Positions 17,495 through 26,405 of a DNA stretch of 64,000 nt are shown piece after piece (the first letter of the stretch is position 1; each line of letters starts with the position of its first letter). The position numbers and the translations under genes were made by a program. Below the pieces are notes generated by a model. The model was given only the letters and a program-made list of their open reading frames with translations. It did not search any database and had not been told where the DNA came from. The DNA is from an uncultured Rhizobiaceae group bacterium (GTDB taxonomy: Bacteria; Pseudomonadota; Alphaproteobacteria; Rhizobiales; Rhizobiaceae): positions 1 through 64,000 of the forward strand of contig CALLUS010000023.1 in NCBI GenBank assembly GCA_938010435.1, in the 5' to 3' direction.

Positions 17495-17678
17495 ACAATC
17501 TGCATATTTGAAATCCCATATTTTGCGACATTCGAGTTTAGTGTAACCGATTTCCATACAAAATATTGGCCATCAATATATCGGCCATTCCCCCGCAACA
17601 TCAATAACACATGTTAGATTGCATCATACGAATCAGGTCATATGGCCAACTCTAGGTTGCCCTACGGGAGAAGATTGG

Positions 17679-19538
17679 ATGTTTTTTAAGAAGTGCCGCA
17701 CTTTGAGTGGCAGTGCAGTCGTTTTGACATCTGCAATTTCCAGCCTTGTCATCTCGGCCAATCTCGCGATTGCAGAACCATCCCACGGCATTGCTATGCG
17801 CGGCGATCCGTTGCTGCCTGCAAACTATACACATTTCGACTATGCCAATCCTGATGCGCCGCAAGGTGGAACGTTGGTCTATGGTGTCACAGGCTCGTTT
17901 GATGATCTCAATCCGTTTGACGCAAAAAGCATTCGCACGGGTGCGCGCGGCATTTGGGACCCGATTTTTGGCAATCTCGTTTATGAGCCATTGTTGAAAC
18001 GCAATAAAAACGAACCTTTCACGCTGTACGGCCAATTGGCTGAACGGGTGGAGATGTCTGATGATCGAAAATGGATTGAATTTCATCTGAACCCGAAGGC
18101 GGTCTTTTCTGACGGCAAGCCTGTTTCCGTTGCAGATGTTCTTTTTACCTATGAATTGCTGCGTGAAAAAGGTCGCCCGCCCTATTCCACCCGCGTAAAA
18201 CAAACTTCCAAGATAGAGCAAACGGGCGAGCACAGTTTCAAAATTATGTTCAATGAACGTGCGTCCCGCGAAACACCTATGCTGTTTGGCCTCATGCCTG
18301 TATTGCCCAAACACGCGATTGATGTTGCTGAATTTGGGAAGTCTACTTTAGTGCCCCCCATTGGCTCCGGCCCTTATGTGATTTCGGAAGTCAAACCAGG
18401 TGAACGCATCACCTACACCAAAAATCCGAATTATTGGGGCAACGATATTCCTTCGCAAAAAGGCTTTCACAACTTTGAGAAAGTGCGCGTTGACTATTAT
18501 CGCGGTGGCAATGCTCAATTTGAAGGTTTCAAGAAAGGTCTGTTCGACGTTTATCAGGAAAACAGCCCCTCCAAATGGCGCACATCTTATGACTTTTCTG
18601 CTGCCAGTGATGGACGTGTGGAGCGAGAAACGTTCAAACGCCGCACGCCGAGCGGCATGTTGGGATTTGTGTTCAACACCCGCCGTGAGAAGTTAAAAAA
18701 TCCGAAGGTTCGACAGGCGCTCGCTAGTATTTTTGATTTTGAATGGGCGAATGAAAATCTGTTTTTCGGAGCTTACGTCCGCACATCGTCTTATTGGCAG
18801 GAATCAAACTTATCGTCTCTCGGGCAAGCTGCAAGCGCGGGTGAAAAAGCATTTCTTTCCAATTTTCCCAACAGTGTCGCTGCAGACGTAATGGATGGAA
18901 CCTACAAAGCGCCTGTCGCTGACGGCTCAGGCCGAGACCGTAAGGTTTTGCGCAATGCGCTGAAGATGTTAAAAGCCGAAGGTTTTACGCTCAAAGCCGG
19001 CAAAATGCTGACACCTGATGGAAAACCGTTGCAATTGGAATTTCTGATCGCCGGCGGTGCAGGATTGAGCGGACAGGATATTGAACGTCTGTCACTCGCC
19101 TACAAACGCTCGGCTGCGCGTCTCGGTATAGATATTGAAGTGCGCCTTGTGGATGACAGCCAATATCAAGCACGAAAAGGTGCCTTCGATTATGATGTGA
19201 CGATCAATGTATATTCGTCTTCGCTTTCGCCGGGTGCAGAACAATTTGGACGTTGGGGGTCAGCCTCAAAAGACGTTGAAGGCAGTTTCAACTTTGCAGG
19301 CGTCGCTGAGCCTGCGATTGATGCAGCAATCGACAAATTGCTCGCCGCCACATCAGAAGAGGAATTTCAGGATGCTGTACGCACCTATGACCGATTGTTG
19401 ATTTCCGGCCATTACGTCATTCCGCTATACCACCAACCAGACATCTATATGGCCCGTTGGAAGCGCATTAGCCGCCCTGACAACAATCCGCTTTATGGCC
19501 CACAATTTCCCACGTGGTGGCACGAGGACGCAAAATAA
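17679..19538 (+). CDS. ABC transporter substrate-binding protein, family 5 (YejA-like)
   Basis: 619 residues from the ATG at 17679 (MFFKKCRTLSG), with GGGAG upstream; the longer frame start adds 20 residues before the signal peptide. A signal peptide ends near AIA (about residue 33). ANPDAPQGGTLVYGVTGSFDDLNPF, LHPK-like FHLNPKAVFSDGKPVSVADV and YEPLLKRN are typical of SBP_bac_5 peptide receptors. The long form with this N-terminus is closest to YejA, which handles oligopeptides/microcin C. No permease or ATPase genes accompany it. Its TAA overlaps the next gene's ATG (TAATG), coupling it to a DsbA-like protein. Confidence 0.87.
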   Translation: MFFKKCRTLSGSAVVLTSAISSLVISANLAIAEPSHGIAMRGDPLLPANYTHFDYANPDAPQGGTLVYGVTGSFDDLNPFDAKSIRTGARGIWDPIFGNLVYEPLLKRNKNEPFTLYGQLAERVEMSDDRKWIEFHLNPKAVFSDGKPVSVADVLFTYELLREKGRPPYSTRVKQTSKIEQTGEHSFKIMFNERASRETPMLFGLMPVLPKHAIDVAEFGKSTLVPPIGSGPYVISEVKPGERITYTKNPNYWGNDIPSQKGFHNFEKVRVDYYRGGNAQFEGFKKGLFDVYQENSPSKWRTSYDFSAASDGRVERETFKRRTPSGMLGFVFNTRREKLKNPKVRQALASIFDFEWANENLFFGAYVRTSSYWQESNLSSLGQAASAGEKAFLSNFPNSVAADVMDGTYKAPVADGSGRDRKVLRNALKMLKAEGFTLKAGKMLTPDGKPLQLEFLIAGGAGLSGQDIERLSLAYKRSAARLGIDIEVRLVDDSQYQARKGAFDYDVTINVYSSSLSPGAEQFGRWGSASKDVEGSFNFAGVAEPAIDAAIDKLLAATSEEEFQDAVRTYDRLLISGHYVIPLYHQPDIYMARWKRISRPDNNPLYGPQFPTWWHEDAK

Positions 19539-20191
19539 TGAATAATAAGGTTACAATCGACGTTGTCTCAGATGTCATGTGCCCGTGGTGTTATATCGGT
19601 AAACGGCGTTTAGAACAGGCGCTTACAAAACTCGATGATATGGATATAGATGTGCGTTGGCGCCCTTATCAATTGGATGCAACATTGCCGCCCGAAGGTC
19701 GTGACCGTCGCGAATATCTGGAAACCAAATTTGGTGGACCAGAACGCGCAAAAGAGATTTATGGACGCATTGAAGATGCTGGACGTGACGAGAACTTAGA
19801 TTTCAAATTCGAAGCTATTGCCGTTTCCCCCAACACAATCGATGCACACCGCGTGATCCGCTGGTCTGCCAATGATGGCAGCAAAGTGCATGATAAACTG
19901 GTGGAAATTCTGTTTCGCAAATTCTTTATGGAAGGCGCTAACATTGGCAAACATGAGGCTCTAGTGTCCGCAGCTGAAGAAGCCGGAATGGATTCCAGCG
20001 TGGTGGCGTCTTTGTTGGTAACAGACAAAGACCGTGATGAAGTGACTAAAGAAATAGCAACGGCTCAACAAATGGGTGTCACCGGCGTTCCTTGTTTCAT
20101 CATAGACAATAAATACGCTGTGATGGGCGCACAAGAACCTGACGCGATTGTTCAAGCGGTACGCCAAGCAGCGGAACAAACAGACAGTTGA
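19538..20191 (+). CDS. DsbA-family oxidoreductase (FrnE-like)
   Basis: 217 residues from the ATG that overlaps the upstream stop as TAATG. The thioredoxin-fold active site is SDVMCPWCYIGKRRLEQA, with CPWC as the redox pair, and GVTGVPCFIIDNKYAVMGAQ carries the cis-proline loop. This is the FrnE / 2-hydroxychromene-2-carboxylate isomerase-like branch. No signal peptide is visible, so it should be cytosolic, as most FrnE proteins are. It probably acts as a dithiol-disulfide oxidoreductase or GST-kappa-like enzyme; the substrate is unknown. Confidence 0.88.
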   Translation: MNNKVTIDVVSDVMCPWCYIGKRRLEQALTKLDDMDIDVRWRPYQLDATLPPEGRDRREYLETKFGGPERAKEIYGRIEDAGRDENLDFKFEAIAVSPNTIDAHRVIRWSANDGSKVHDKLVEILFRKFFMEGANIGKHEALVSAAEEAGMDSSVVASLLVTDKDRDEVTKEIATAQQMGVTGVPCFIIDNKYAVMGAQEPDAIVQAVRQAAEQTDS

Positions 20192-20246
20192 TTTGCCCAA
20201 CTAACACCATAAATTCGTTACATTAAATACGCTTCTCTCTTCCAAT

Positions 20247-20906
20247 GTGAATAACATGTTAAAACTAATCCAGAAAACGTTGTTCTGCACTGCGATTGCG
20301 GTGAACCTGTTGCCGAATTCAGCTTGGGCGCACCCCCATGAATTTGTCACGATGCAAATTGGCATTGCATTTGATGACGCCGGAAAAATTGCCGGAATGC
20401 GCTACAATTGGGTATTTGATGAGTTCTTTTCCGCCTATGCGCTGGAGGGACAGGATAACAACAAAAATGGCAAAGTTGAGCGCGAAGAAATGGATGCTGT
20501 CCTCACAGAAATAATCGGCAACATTAAACGCATCCAATATTTCACAAAATTTGAAGCTGAAGGCTTAACTCCCAAATTTGATGAGGCAACGCCTCTTTCA
20601 TCGGAGATGATAGGACGACAGTTGTCACTGACTTTTGAGGTTCCATTCAAGGCTTCCTTTGACGTGACAAGCACGCCATTGAAATATGCGACCTATGATC
20701 CTGAGTTTTATATTTCATTTGAACATGATAAAGGAAAAAAAGGCGTGTCTTTGGTCAATGCTCCAAAGAATTGTAGTGGGGAATTGAGTGAGGCTACGCC
20801 TTCTGAAGATATTGAAGAATTCGCCAGTTCGCTAGGCAAAGACGATAGTGGCGGACCTGACCTTGGCTCAAGTTTTGCCGAGTGGGTGACCATCTCATGC
20901 AAGTAA
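20247..20906 (+). CDS. DUF1007 periplasmic protein with an EF-hand-like loop
   Basis: 219 residues; start GTG at 20247 or ATG at 20256, neither with a strong site. A signal peptide ends after AWA (residue 28), leaving a mature N-terminus HPHEFV that begins with two histidines. That HPHEF start and the following YNWVFDEFFSAY are DUF1007 hallmarks. Residues 70-81, DNNKNGKVEREE, fit a calcium-type EF-hand loop. DUF1007 genes accompany nickel/cobalt transporters, and here the next gene is NicO, overlapping by ten bases. Inference: a periplasmic metal-handling partner of that transporter. Confidence 0.85.
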   Translation: MNNMLKLIQKTLFCTAIAVNLLPNSAWAHPHEFVTMQIGIAFDDAGKIAGMRYNWVFDEFFSAYALEGQDNNKNGKVEREEMDAVLTEIIGNIKRIQYFTKFEAEGLTPKFDEATPLSSEMIGRQLSLTFEVPFKASFDVTSTPLKYATYDPEFYISFEHDKGKKGVSLVNAPKNCSGELSEATPSEDIEEFASSLGKDDSGGPDLGSSFAEWVTISCK

Positions 20907-21901
20907 AGAGCGCGCCAAACCAACGGTTTTTCGTCTTCGGATTGATAGCTGTCGTCGTATTAGGCTTGCTGGTCTACGCGTATGGCAGCGCTGCCTACAC
21001 CCAATTTATCGGTTGGGTTTATGCCGGACAGAAAATGTTTCATGGCGAAATGACAGATAATCTCAGCAAATTTGCAGATTCTGCGAGTAGCGCAACAGCA
21101 TGGGCGGTGGTCTTCGGGAGCTTTCTTTATGGGGTGTTCCACGCTGCCGGCCCCGGACATGGCAAGATTATTTTATCAACTTACCTCTTGGCACAACCTC
21201 ATGAGGTGAGAAAAAGCGTTTACATGTCCGCTGCCGCTTCAATCCTACAAGGTATCGTAGCCATCGTGTTGGTTTACGGATTGTTTTACGCGTTTGGCCT
21301 TGTGGCTAAGGAAACAAAAGCTGCAGTCGCTTGGAGTGAGCGTTTGGCGTTTGCTTTGGTAATGGGAATCGGAGTGATTTTGATCTGGCGCGCCATAAAA
21401 GGCTTTGGTTGGATTGGACAAAAAGCTCACTCGCACAACCCGCATGGCGATCATGAACATTCGCACGATCACGGGCACGATCATCAACACGATGAAAATG
21501 GTTTGTGCAGCACTTGCGGCCACGCTCATGTTCCCAGTTCAGAACAGGTTTCCAAGGCCACTGATATACGCACGATTGTCGGCATCATTTTTTCAATCGG
21601 TCTGCGCCCCTGCTCTGGTGCGGTACTGGTTCTGGTGTTTGCAAAATTCGCAGGTATTCCGTTGGCTGGCGTTTTGTCTGTCTTTGCCATTTCGATTGGC
21701 ACCGCAATCACTGTTTCAACTCTCGCCATCCTGTCAGTACAGGCGCGTAAATTGGCTGTAACTTTATTGGACGGCGCTGTTGGCAAAGCGGAAATTATAG
21801 GAAACGGCATCGCACTTGTGGGCGGTGCTGCGCTCATCTTACTTGGTTACGGCTTGATGCAAACAACGTTTGAAGCTCCCATCCGTTCAATGGGTCTCTG
21901 A
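20897..21901 (+). CDS. NicO/RcnA-family nickel/cobalt transporter
   Basis: 334 residues from ATG at 20897, inside the end of the DUF1007 gene. The N-terminal helix is followed by GVFHAAGPGHGKIILSTYLLA, the conserved HAxxPGHGK segment of NicO proteins, and later SIGLRPCSGAVLVLVFA. A long cytoplasmic loop (about residues 175-210) is rich in His, Asp and Glu (HSHNPHGDHEHSHDHGHDH) with a CSTCGHAH cluster, suited to bind Ni or Co. About six to seven helices. Direction (efflux or uptake) cannot be decided by sequence. Convergent with kdsA, with only three bases between the stops. Confidence 0.88.
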   Translation: MQVKSAPNQRFFVFGLIAVVVLGLLVYAYGSAAYTQFIGWVYAGQKMFHGEMTDNLSKFADSASSATAWAVVFGSFLYGVFHAAGPGHGKIILSTYLLAQPHEVRKSVYMSAAASILQGIVAIVLVYGLFYAFGLVAKETKAAVAWSERLAFALVMGIGVILIWRAIKGFGWIGQKAHSHNPHGDHEHSHDHGHDHQHDENGLCSTCGHAHVPSSEQVSKATDIRTIVGIIFSIGLRPCSGAVLVLVFAKFAGIPLAGVLSVFAISIGTAITVSTLAILSVQARKLAVTLLDGAVGKAEIIGNGIALVGGAALILLGYGLMQTTFEAPIRSMGL

Positions 21902-21904
21902 CAT

Positions 21905-22756
21905 TTACACGCTGCGTTTCACCACCGCGTCAATTTCCATCAACTGATCGATAAACGCCGGCATATTGTGCAAGTGCATCATGTTAGGACCGTCTGAAGA
22001 GGCTGTATTGTCTGGATCTTCGTGGGTTTCCACAAACACGCCAGCGACACCAACTGCGATTGCTGCACGGGCCAGAACTTGCACGAATTCACGTTGTCCA
22101 CCTGAGGTTTCGCCCAAACCGCCAGGTTGTTGCACTGAATGGGTGGCATCAAACACAACAGGTGCGCCCATAGCTGCCATAGTTGGCAGACCGCGAAAAT
22201 CACTAACCAATGTGTTGTAACCGAAGCTTGTGCCGCGATCGGTTAAAAGCACATTTGGGTTGCCGCTCTCCACCAATTTTGCGAGTACGTTTTTCATGTC
22301 CCAAGGGGCAAGAAATTGCCCTTTTTTCACATTGATCACCGCGCCTGTTTTGGCGGCAGCGACAAGCAAGTCTGTTTGACGACACAAGAACGCAGGGATT
22401 TGCAACACATCCACATGAGGCGCGACTTCGGCACACTGTTCGGCTGTATGAATGTCGGTTACTACAGGCACGTCCAGTTCTGCACGCAGGTCATCAAATA
22501 TCTGCAATGAAGCGTCGAGGCCGAGGCCACGTGTGGATTTCAAGCTAGAGCGGTTGGCTTTGTCGAAAGAGGATTTGTATACGAGACCAATACCAGCCTT
22601 TGCGCACATTTCTTTCAATGCACCCGCCATATCAAAAGCGTGTTGTTTGCTTTCCAGCTGGCATGGGCCGGAGATCAACGAAAATGGCGCAGATTGGTCA
22701 AAGACCACATCTTTAACCGTTACGCGTTTGTTCGCCGTCATGGTTTCGCTGCTCAT
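21905..22756 (-). CDS. kdsA: 3-deoxy-8-phosphooctulonate synthase
   Basis: 283 residues. SLISGPCQLESKQHAFDMA, YKSSFDKANRSSLKSTRG, VVTDIHTAEQCAEVAPHVDVLQIPAFLCRQTDLL, TDRGTSFGYNTLVSDFRGLP and DATHSVQQPGG are all KdsA landmarks. The enzyme condenses phosphoenolpyruvate with arabinose 5-phosphate to make KDO 8-phosphate for the lipopolysaccharide core, in the cytosol. It starts inside the last four bases of the VOC gene (ATGA overlap). In many alphaproteobacteria kdsA lies near pyrG and eno; here it is with a VOC gene and an aminotransferase instead. Confidence 0.95.
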   Translation of the reverse strand: MSSETMTANKRVTVKDVVFDQSAPFSLISGPCQLESKQHAFDMAGALKEMCAKAGIGLVYKSSFDKANRSSLKSTRGLGLDASLQIFDDLRAELDVPVVTDIHTAEQCAEVAPHVDVLQIPAFLCRQTDLLVAAAKTGAVINVKKGQFLAPWDMKNVLAKLVESGNPNVLLTDRGTSFGYNTLVSDFRGLPTMAAMGAPVVFDATHSVQQPGGLGETSGGQREFVQVLARAAIAVGVAGVFVETHEDPDNTASSDGPNMMHLHNMPAFIDQLMEIDAVVKRSV

Positions 22757-23634
22757 TTGGATTCCTCGAATATCATAGTCGTGCCCTGCCCTTCGGCTGG
22801 TGGAACAATTAAACGCTCGCGCATCATGTGATGTGTTACATCGTTTTTGATCAGCAATGCGGCTGTCTTTGCAATAGATGTCACAGACAAAACCGCTGCT
22901 TCGAATTTCATTCCACGTTCATAGCATTCCACATCCAAGCCGTGGAATGCTTTGAGACCTACAGGAGATAGGACTGATACTTTGGAATTCGTCATTTCAA
23001 ATGACATACCAAATGAATCCACATCCATTTCGCGTTGCTTGAGATAGGTCTGGAAGAAATATTGAAAGTCAGTCGGATTGGATTCCGATATCAAAACCTC
23101 ATTGACACCCAACACACCATTTTCATGAGCTTGCAATGCCGAGCGATTCACCTTTGGTGCGTCAAGCACTTGGCAGGAAAAGAAATGGCTGTCCGGGCTG
23201 CGCGGATCGGCAGCGAATGCCAGATGAAAAGAAACGCGACCAGACTCACCGTCAGGCGTTTTGAATGCACGTCCAAAACGAACCATTTTACCGCCTGATA
23301 TCCCGTTGACTTTGTAGAGCTTGTCGTCTGCTTTCGCATCATCAGATTTCAACACGATGCTGGAGAACCCTTCAACGCCTTGGCGGAAACGGTAGGCTTG
23401 ATCGTTGGCGACAAATGTATTGCCCTTCAACGCTTTCACTTCGCATGTTTCGCGTTGTGCTATTCCCAGCGGTTCCAGAAATGTTCCATCTTTGAAGAAC
23501 ACGCAGCAGTTTTCTGTTCCAAACGGATGCAGGCCATTTGGTGCCACGTTGAAACCCAGCGCGGTTAAACGTTCCCGGGCTGTATCAATGTTCGCTACTG
23601 GTAGAACCAGATGATCAAGAGTTCTGGGTGTCAT
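22753..23634 (-). CDS. VOC-superfamily (glyoxalase-like) protein
   Basis: 293 residues from the ATG at 23634 (MTPRTLDHLVLPVANID); an ATG ten codons upstream adds only a short polar tail. The opening TLDHLVLPVANIDTARERLTALGF is the first beta-alpha unit of a vicinal oxygen chelate (glyoxalase) domain, and FGTENCCVFFKDGTFLEPLGI continues it. A second, more diverged module is likely in the C-terminal half. Function unknown; similar proteins are annotated as glyoxalase-like domain proteins. Coupled to kdsA by a four-base overlap, and 74 bases after the aminotransferase gene on the same strand. Confidence 0.8.
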   Translation of the reverse strand: MTPRTLDHLVLPVANIDTARERLTALGFNVAPNGLHPFGTENCCVFFKDGTFLEPLGIAQRETCEVKALKGNTFVANDQAYRFRQGVEGFSSIVLKSDDAKADDKLYKVNGISGGKMVRFGRAFKTPDGESGRVSFHLAFAADPRSPDSHFFSCQVLDAPKVNRSALQAHENGVLGVNEVLISESNPTDFQYFFQTYLKQREMDVDSFGMSFEMTNSKVSVLSPVGLKAFHGLDVECYERGMKFEAAVLSVTSIAKTAALLIKNDVTHHMMRERLIVPPAEGQGTTMIFEESK

Positions 23635-23708
23635 ATCTGTCTTTACAAGAGTTAGCCAATGCACCCGAAAGCGCTATGCGACCTAAGTGCCGCAACGCGC
23701 GCGTATGA

Positions 23709-24812
23709 TCAAGCCGTTTGGGCAGCTTTTAGGGCAAGTGGCAATTGTTGTGCCAGCAGTTCCAAATGCGCATCTGTACCAGATGAAATTCGAATGCAGC
23801 GGTTTTGCGGTTCCACGAACGGCATACGCACAAAGATATCACGTTTCACGAGCTCTTCCACACATCTTTTGGCAAAAGCACCATCTTGGCCGCAATCAAT
23901 AGTGACAAAATTTGTGGCAGTCGGCAGTGGTTTTAATCCGTTTTCACGCGCCAAACTTGCAATCTTTTGATTGGAGGTTCGCACACTGGTCTTCACATAC
24001 TCCAGCCAATCTCCATCTTTCAGTGCCGCTAATGCGCCTGCTTGCGCTATGCGGTTTACGCCAAAATGGTTGCGCACTTTGTTAAATGCTGTAGCGATGT
24101 CCGCATGAGCAATGGCATATCCTATGCGCGCGCCTGCCATGCCGTAGGCTTTGGAAAAGGTGCGCATTCGGATGACCCGTTGATGGGACACATCAATCGC
24201 TGGTAAAGTGCCATCTGGTGCGAATTCGCCATAGGCTTCGTCCAAACACAAAAGGCTGCCTTCCGGCACATTATCGATCATGGATTGTACACGTTCGGCA
24301 CTATGCATACTGCCCATGGGGTTGTCAGGGTTTGCAAAATATACCAGCGGAGCGTTCTCACGCTTCACAGCGTCCAACAAAGCATCCGGGTCTTCTGCAT
24401 CATCTTTATACGGCACAGTGATCAAACGACCGCCAAATCCGGCCACATGGAAATTGAAAGTGGGGTACGCCCCCAGTGATGTGACAACTGGTGTTTCTTG
24501 CTGCACCAACATCCGCACCAAATAACCCAGCAGTCCATCGATACCCTCACCCACTACGATGTTCTCGATGGCCACACCGTGATGTTCGGCCAGCGCAGAA
24601 CGTAGATCATAATTTTCAGGGTCGCCGTATTTCCATGTATCCACCGCCGCCATACGCATGGCTTCAATCGCTTTGGGAGATGGACCAAACACGCATTCAT
24701 TGGCACCCACGCGGACTAAAAACTCACTGCCACGCGCTCGCTCCTGCGTTTCCGGCCCAACGAAAGGAACTGTAGAAGGAAGACTATCAACAAGGGGCGT
24801 ATAATTCGGCAT
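23709..24812 (-). CDS. HisC-like PLP aminotransferase
   Basis: 367 residues from the ATG at 24812, preceded by AGGAG at five bases; a longer frame to 24923 is rejected. Fold type I aminotransferase: LVRVGANECVFGPSPKAIEAM, KYGDPENYDLRSALAEHHGV, YFANPDNPMGS (substrate Asn), CLDEAYGEF and RTFSKAYGMAGARIGY with the PLP lysine. The last is the histidinol-phosphate aminotransferase subfamily. It could be a histidine biosynthesis enzyme or a broad-specificity aromatic aminotransferase; no other his gene is nearby. The first gene of the aminotransferase-VOC-kdsA string. Confidence 0.85.
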   Translation of the reverse strand: MPNYTPLVDSLPSTVPFVGPETQERARGSEFLVRVGANECVFGPSPKAIEAMRMAAVDTWKYGDPENYDLRSALAEHHGVAIENIVVGEGIDGLLGYLVRMLVQQETPVVTSLGAYPTFNFHVAGFGGRLITVPYKDDAEDPDALLDAVKRENAPLVYFANPDNPMGSMHSAERVQSMIDNVPEGSLLCLDEAYGEFAPDGTLPAIDVSHQRVIRMRTFSKAYGMAGARIGYAIAHADIATAFNKVRNHFGVNRIAQAGALAALKDGDWLEYVKTSVRTSNQKIASLARENGLKPLPTATNFVTIDCGQDGAFAKRCVEELVKRDIFVRMPFVEPQNRCIRISSGTDAHLELLAQQLPLALKAAQTA

Positions 24813-25133
24813 CACTTTCTCCTGAATGATCGAAGATGTTTTGCGGGGATTGGGAATGGGATGCAAGGGGATATCGTCCTTTGCAATCATTCTGTTCAAA
24901 CACGCATCGATACACCGCCTCAAAAATCAGGTTTTGTATTGAGAAAAGCGCTTTTTGTTGCCGCTGAATTGGAGGGTTGTGCAAGAGAAATGCAATATTA
25001 AAGATTCTCACAATCACTTTAGTTTACGAGTAAATGGGATCATTGTGACAATGATGCAAATATTGCTTGTATATCGCTATCATATTAAAAGCTTGTCAGT
25101 TCAGAGCAAACGGCATTCCAAAAGGATCGAAAG
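24813..25133. other. Intergenic region between divergent genes
   Basis: About 320 AT-leaning bases between the aminotransferase (minus) and the first acyltransferase (plus). It should hold both promoters. I see no RNA gene or repeat. The only clear element is an AAGGA about eight bases before the acyltransferase ATG. Confidence 0.35.
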
Positions 25134-26219
25134 ATGCAATACGCGATCCGTTTTACACTTTCGTTTTTGGTTATGGTGTCACATTTTTGGGCTGACCTAT
25201 TGCCTGGTGGCGACGGTGCTTTAGCAGTGATGGGATTCTATGTGATCTCTGGTTACGTCATAACCCTCGTCTGGACCAAAAGTTACAGCACTGCCCCAAA
25301 CGGCTTCAAACGTTTCTGGATAAATCGGTTCATCCGCCTTTATCCGGTATTTTTACTGTCGAGTATTTTCGGCATTTTAGTGATCTATCTGTATCCAGAA
25401 GCAGCTCGAACGATACACCCATTGATGGAGTTACCTTGGTCGCCTGAAGGGGGGGCTGGGTTAGCAGCAGCAGGTATAAATCCATCCCTAAACTGGGCTG
25501 TTCTCATCCCGCAAGTCAGCCTCGTCGGGTATCAAGCACCAGCGTTCTGGAGATTGCCAATTACGTTTTCACCAAATGCGTGGAGCGTAAACATGGAGCT
25601 ATATTTTTACCTAGTTTTTTCGCTTGGTTTGACCGCAACATTTGCTAGAGCAAAAGCCTTTTTCTACTTCAGCCTGATCATTGTTGGAACGTTCTACATT
25701 CTGCTTGTATTGTTCGGACATGGCATCTTTGCGACATCCTTCTTTTTACCGTACTTTAATATAAACTACTATATGATATTCTACCGAACGCCAGTTGGAA
25801 TAATGTTCTTTTTTGCTCTTGGTGCTCTCGTTTATTTTCTCCCAAAACATCAGTATCCTACAGCGTTAAAATTTAGCGCACTTGCAGCATTGTTATTGGT
25901 TCCATTGATCATTGTTCCCACCACTTCCGCCATTATTACCCGGTTGTTGGTTTTTGGGTTGCTCTGCGCTCTCGTGCTACATTTGTGGTCAGATTCTAAA
26001 CCTACCGGGCTTTTGAAATTTGTTGGAGACCTGTCCTATCCGTTGTTTTTGTTACACTGGCAAATGGGGGTGTTGGTGTCTGGCTGCACCAGTTTGGAAA
26101 AGAATTCGGCAATGTTCTTTTATCTAGCTGCATCAGCCTCAGTGCTGGCGAGTGCGTTGGTCGTTTTGTGTTTGGAGCATCCACTAGAACGATATCGAGA
26201 TAGAATTCGACCAACTTGA
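25134..26219 (+). CDS. Acyltransferase-3 family membrane protein
   Basis: 361 residues, about ten hydrophobic helices. The N-terminus FTLSFLVMVSHFWADLLPGG holds the conserved His of acyltransferase-3 enzymes, GFYVISGYVITLVWTK the second motif, and FWINRFIRLYPVF the RxxRxxP-like third motif. NAWSVNMELYFYLVF and DLSYPLFLLHWQMG follow as expected. Such enzymes transfer acetyl or other acyl groups to surface sugars at the inner membrane. The motifs are slightly unusual: the N-terminal segment is short and lacks the usual R-x10-H spacing. A second enzyme of the same family follows on the same strand. Confidence 0.83.
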   Translation: MQYAIRFTLSFLVMVSHFWADLLPGGDGALAVMGFYVISGYVITLVWTKSYSTAPNGFKRFWINRFIRLYPVFLLSSIFGILVIYLYPEAARTIHPLMELPWSPEGGAGLAAAGINPSLNWAVLIPQVSLVGYQAPAFWRLPITFSPNAWSVNMELYFYLVFSLGLTATFARAKAFFYFSLIIVGTFYILLVLFGHGIFATSFFLPYFNINYYMIFYRTPVGIMFFFALGALVYFLPKHQYPTALKFSALAALLLVPLIIVPTTSAIITRLLVFGLLCALVLHLWSDSKPTGLLKFVGDLSYPLFLLHWQMGVLVSGCTSLEKNSAMFFYLAASASVLASALVVLCLEHPLERYRDRIRPT

Positions 26220-26405
26220 TATTTCAGAGCTTACGATTGAGCGCCACCTCTACTGAAACCTAAGCATTGTGAAATGCAGATACGTGCTGAAGTCTCAAAG
26301 ATAATTTTCTCAAATACTGATAACTCAATTTTTATGATCACGCCTTTCAAACTAGGGTAAAAGTATATTGCGTAGAATCATATCCATAGATCGGTTCCAT
26401 AGAAT

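Noticed and set aside
17652-18314. 220-residue minus-strand frame opposite the solute-binding protein gene
   Set aside because: Wholly antisense to a clear family 5 receptor, with no motif of its own.
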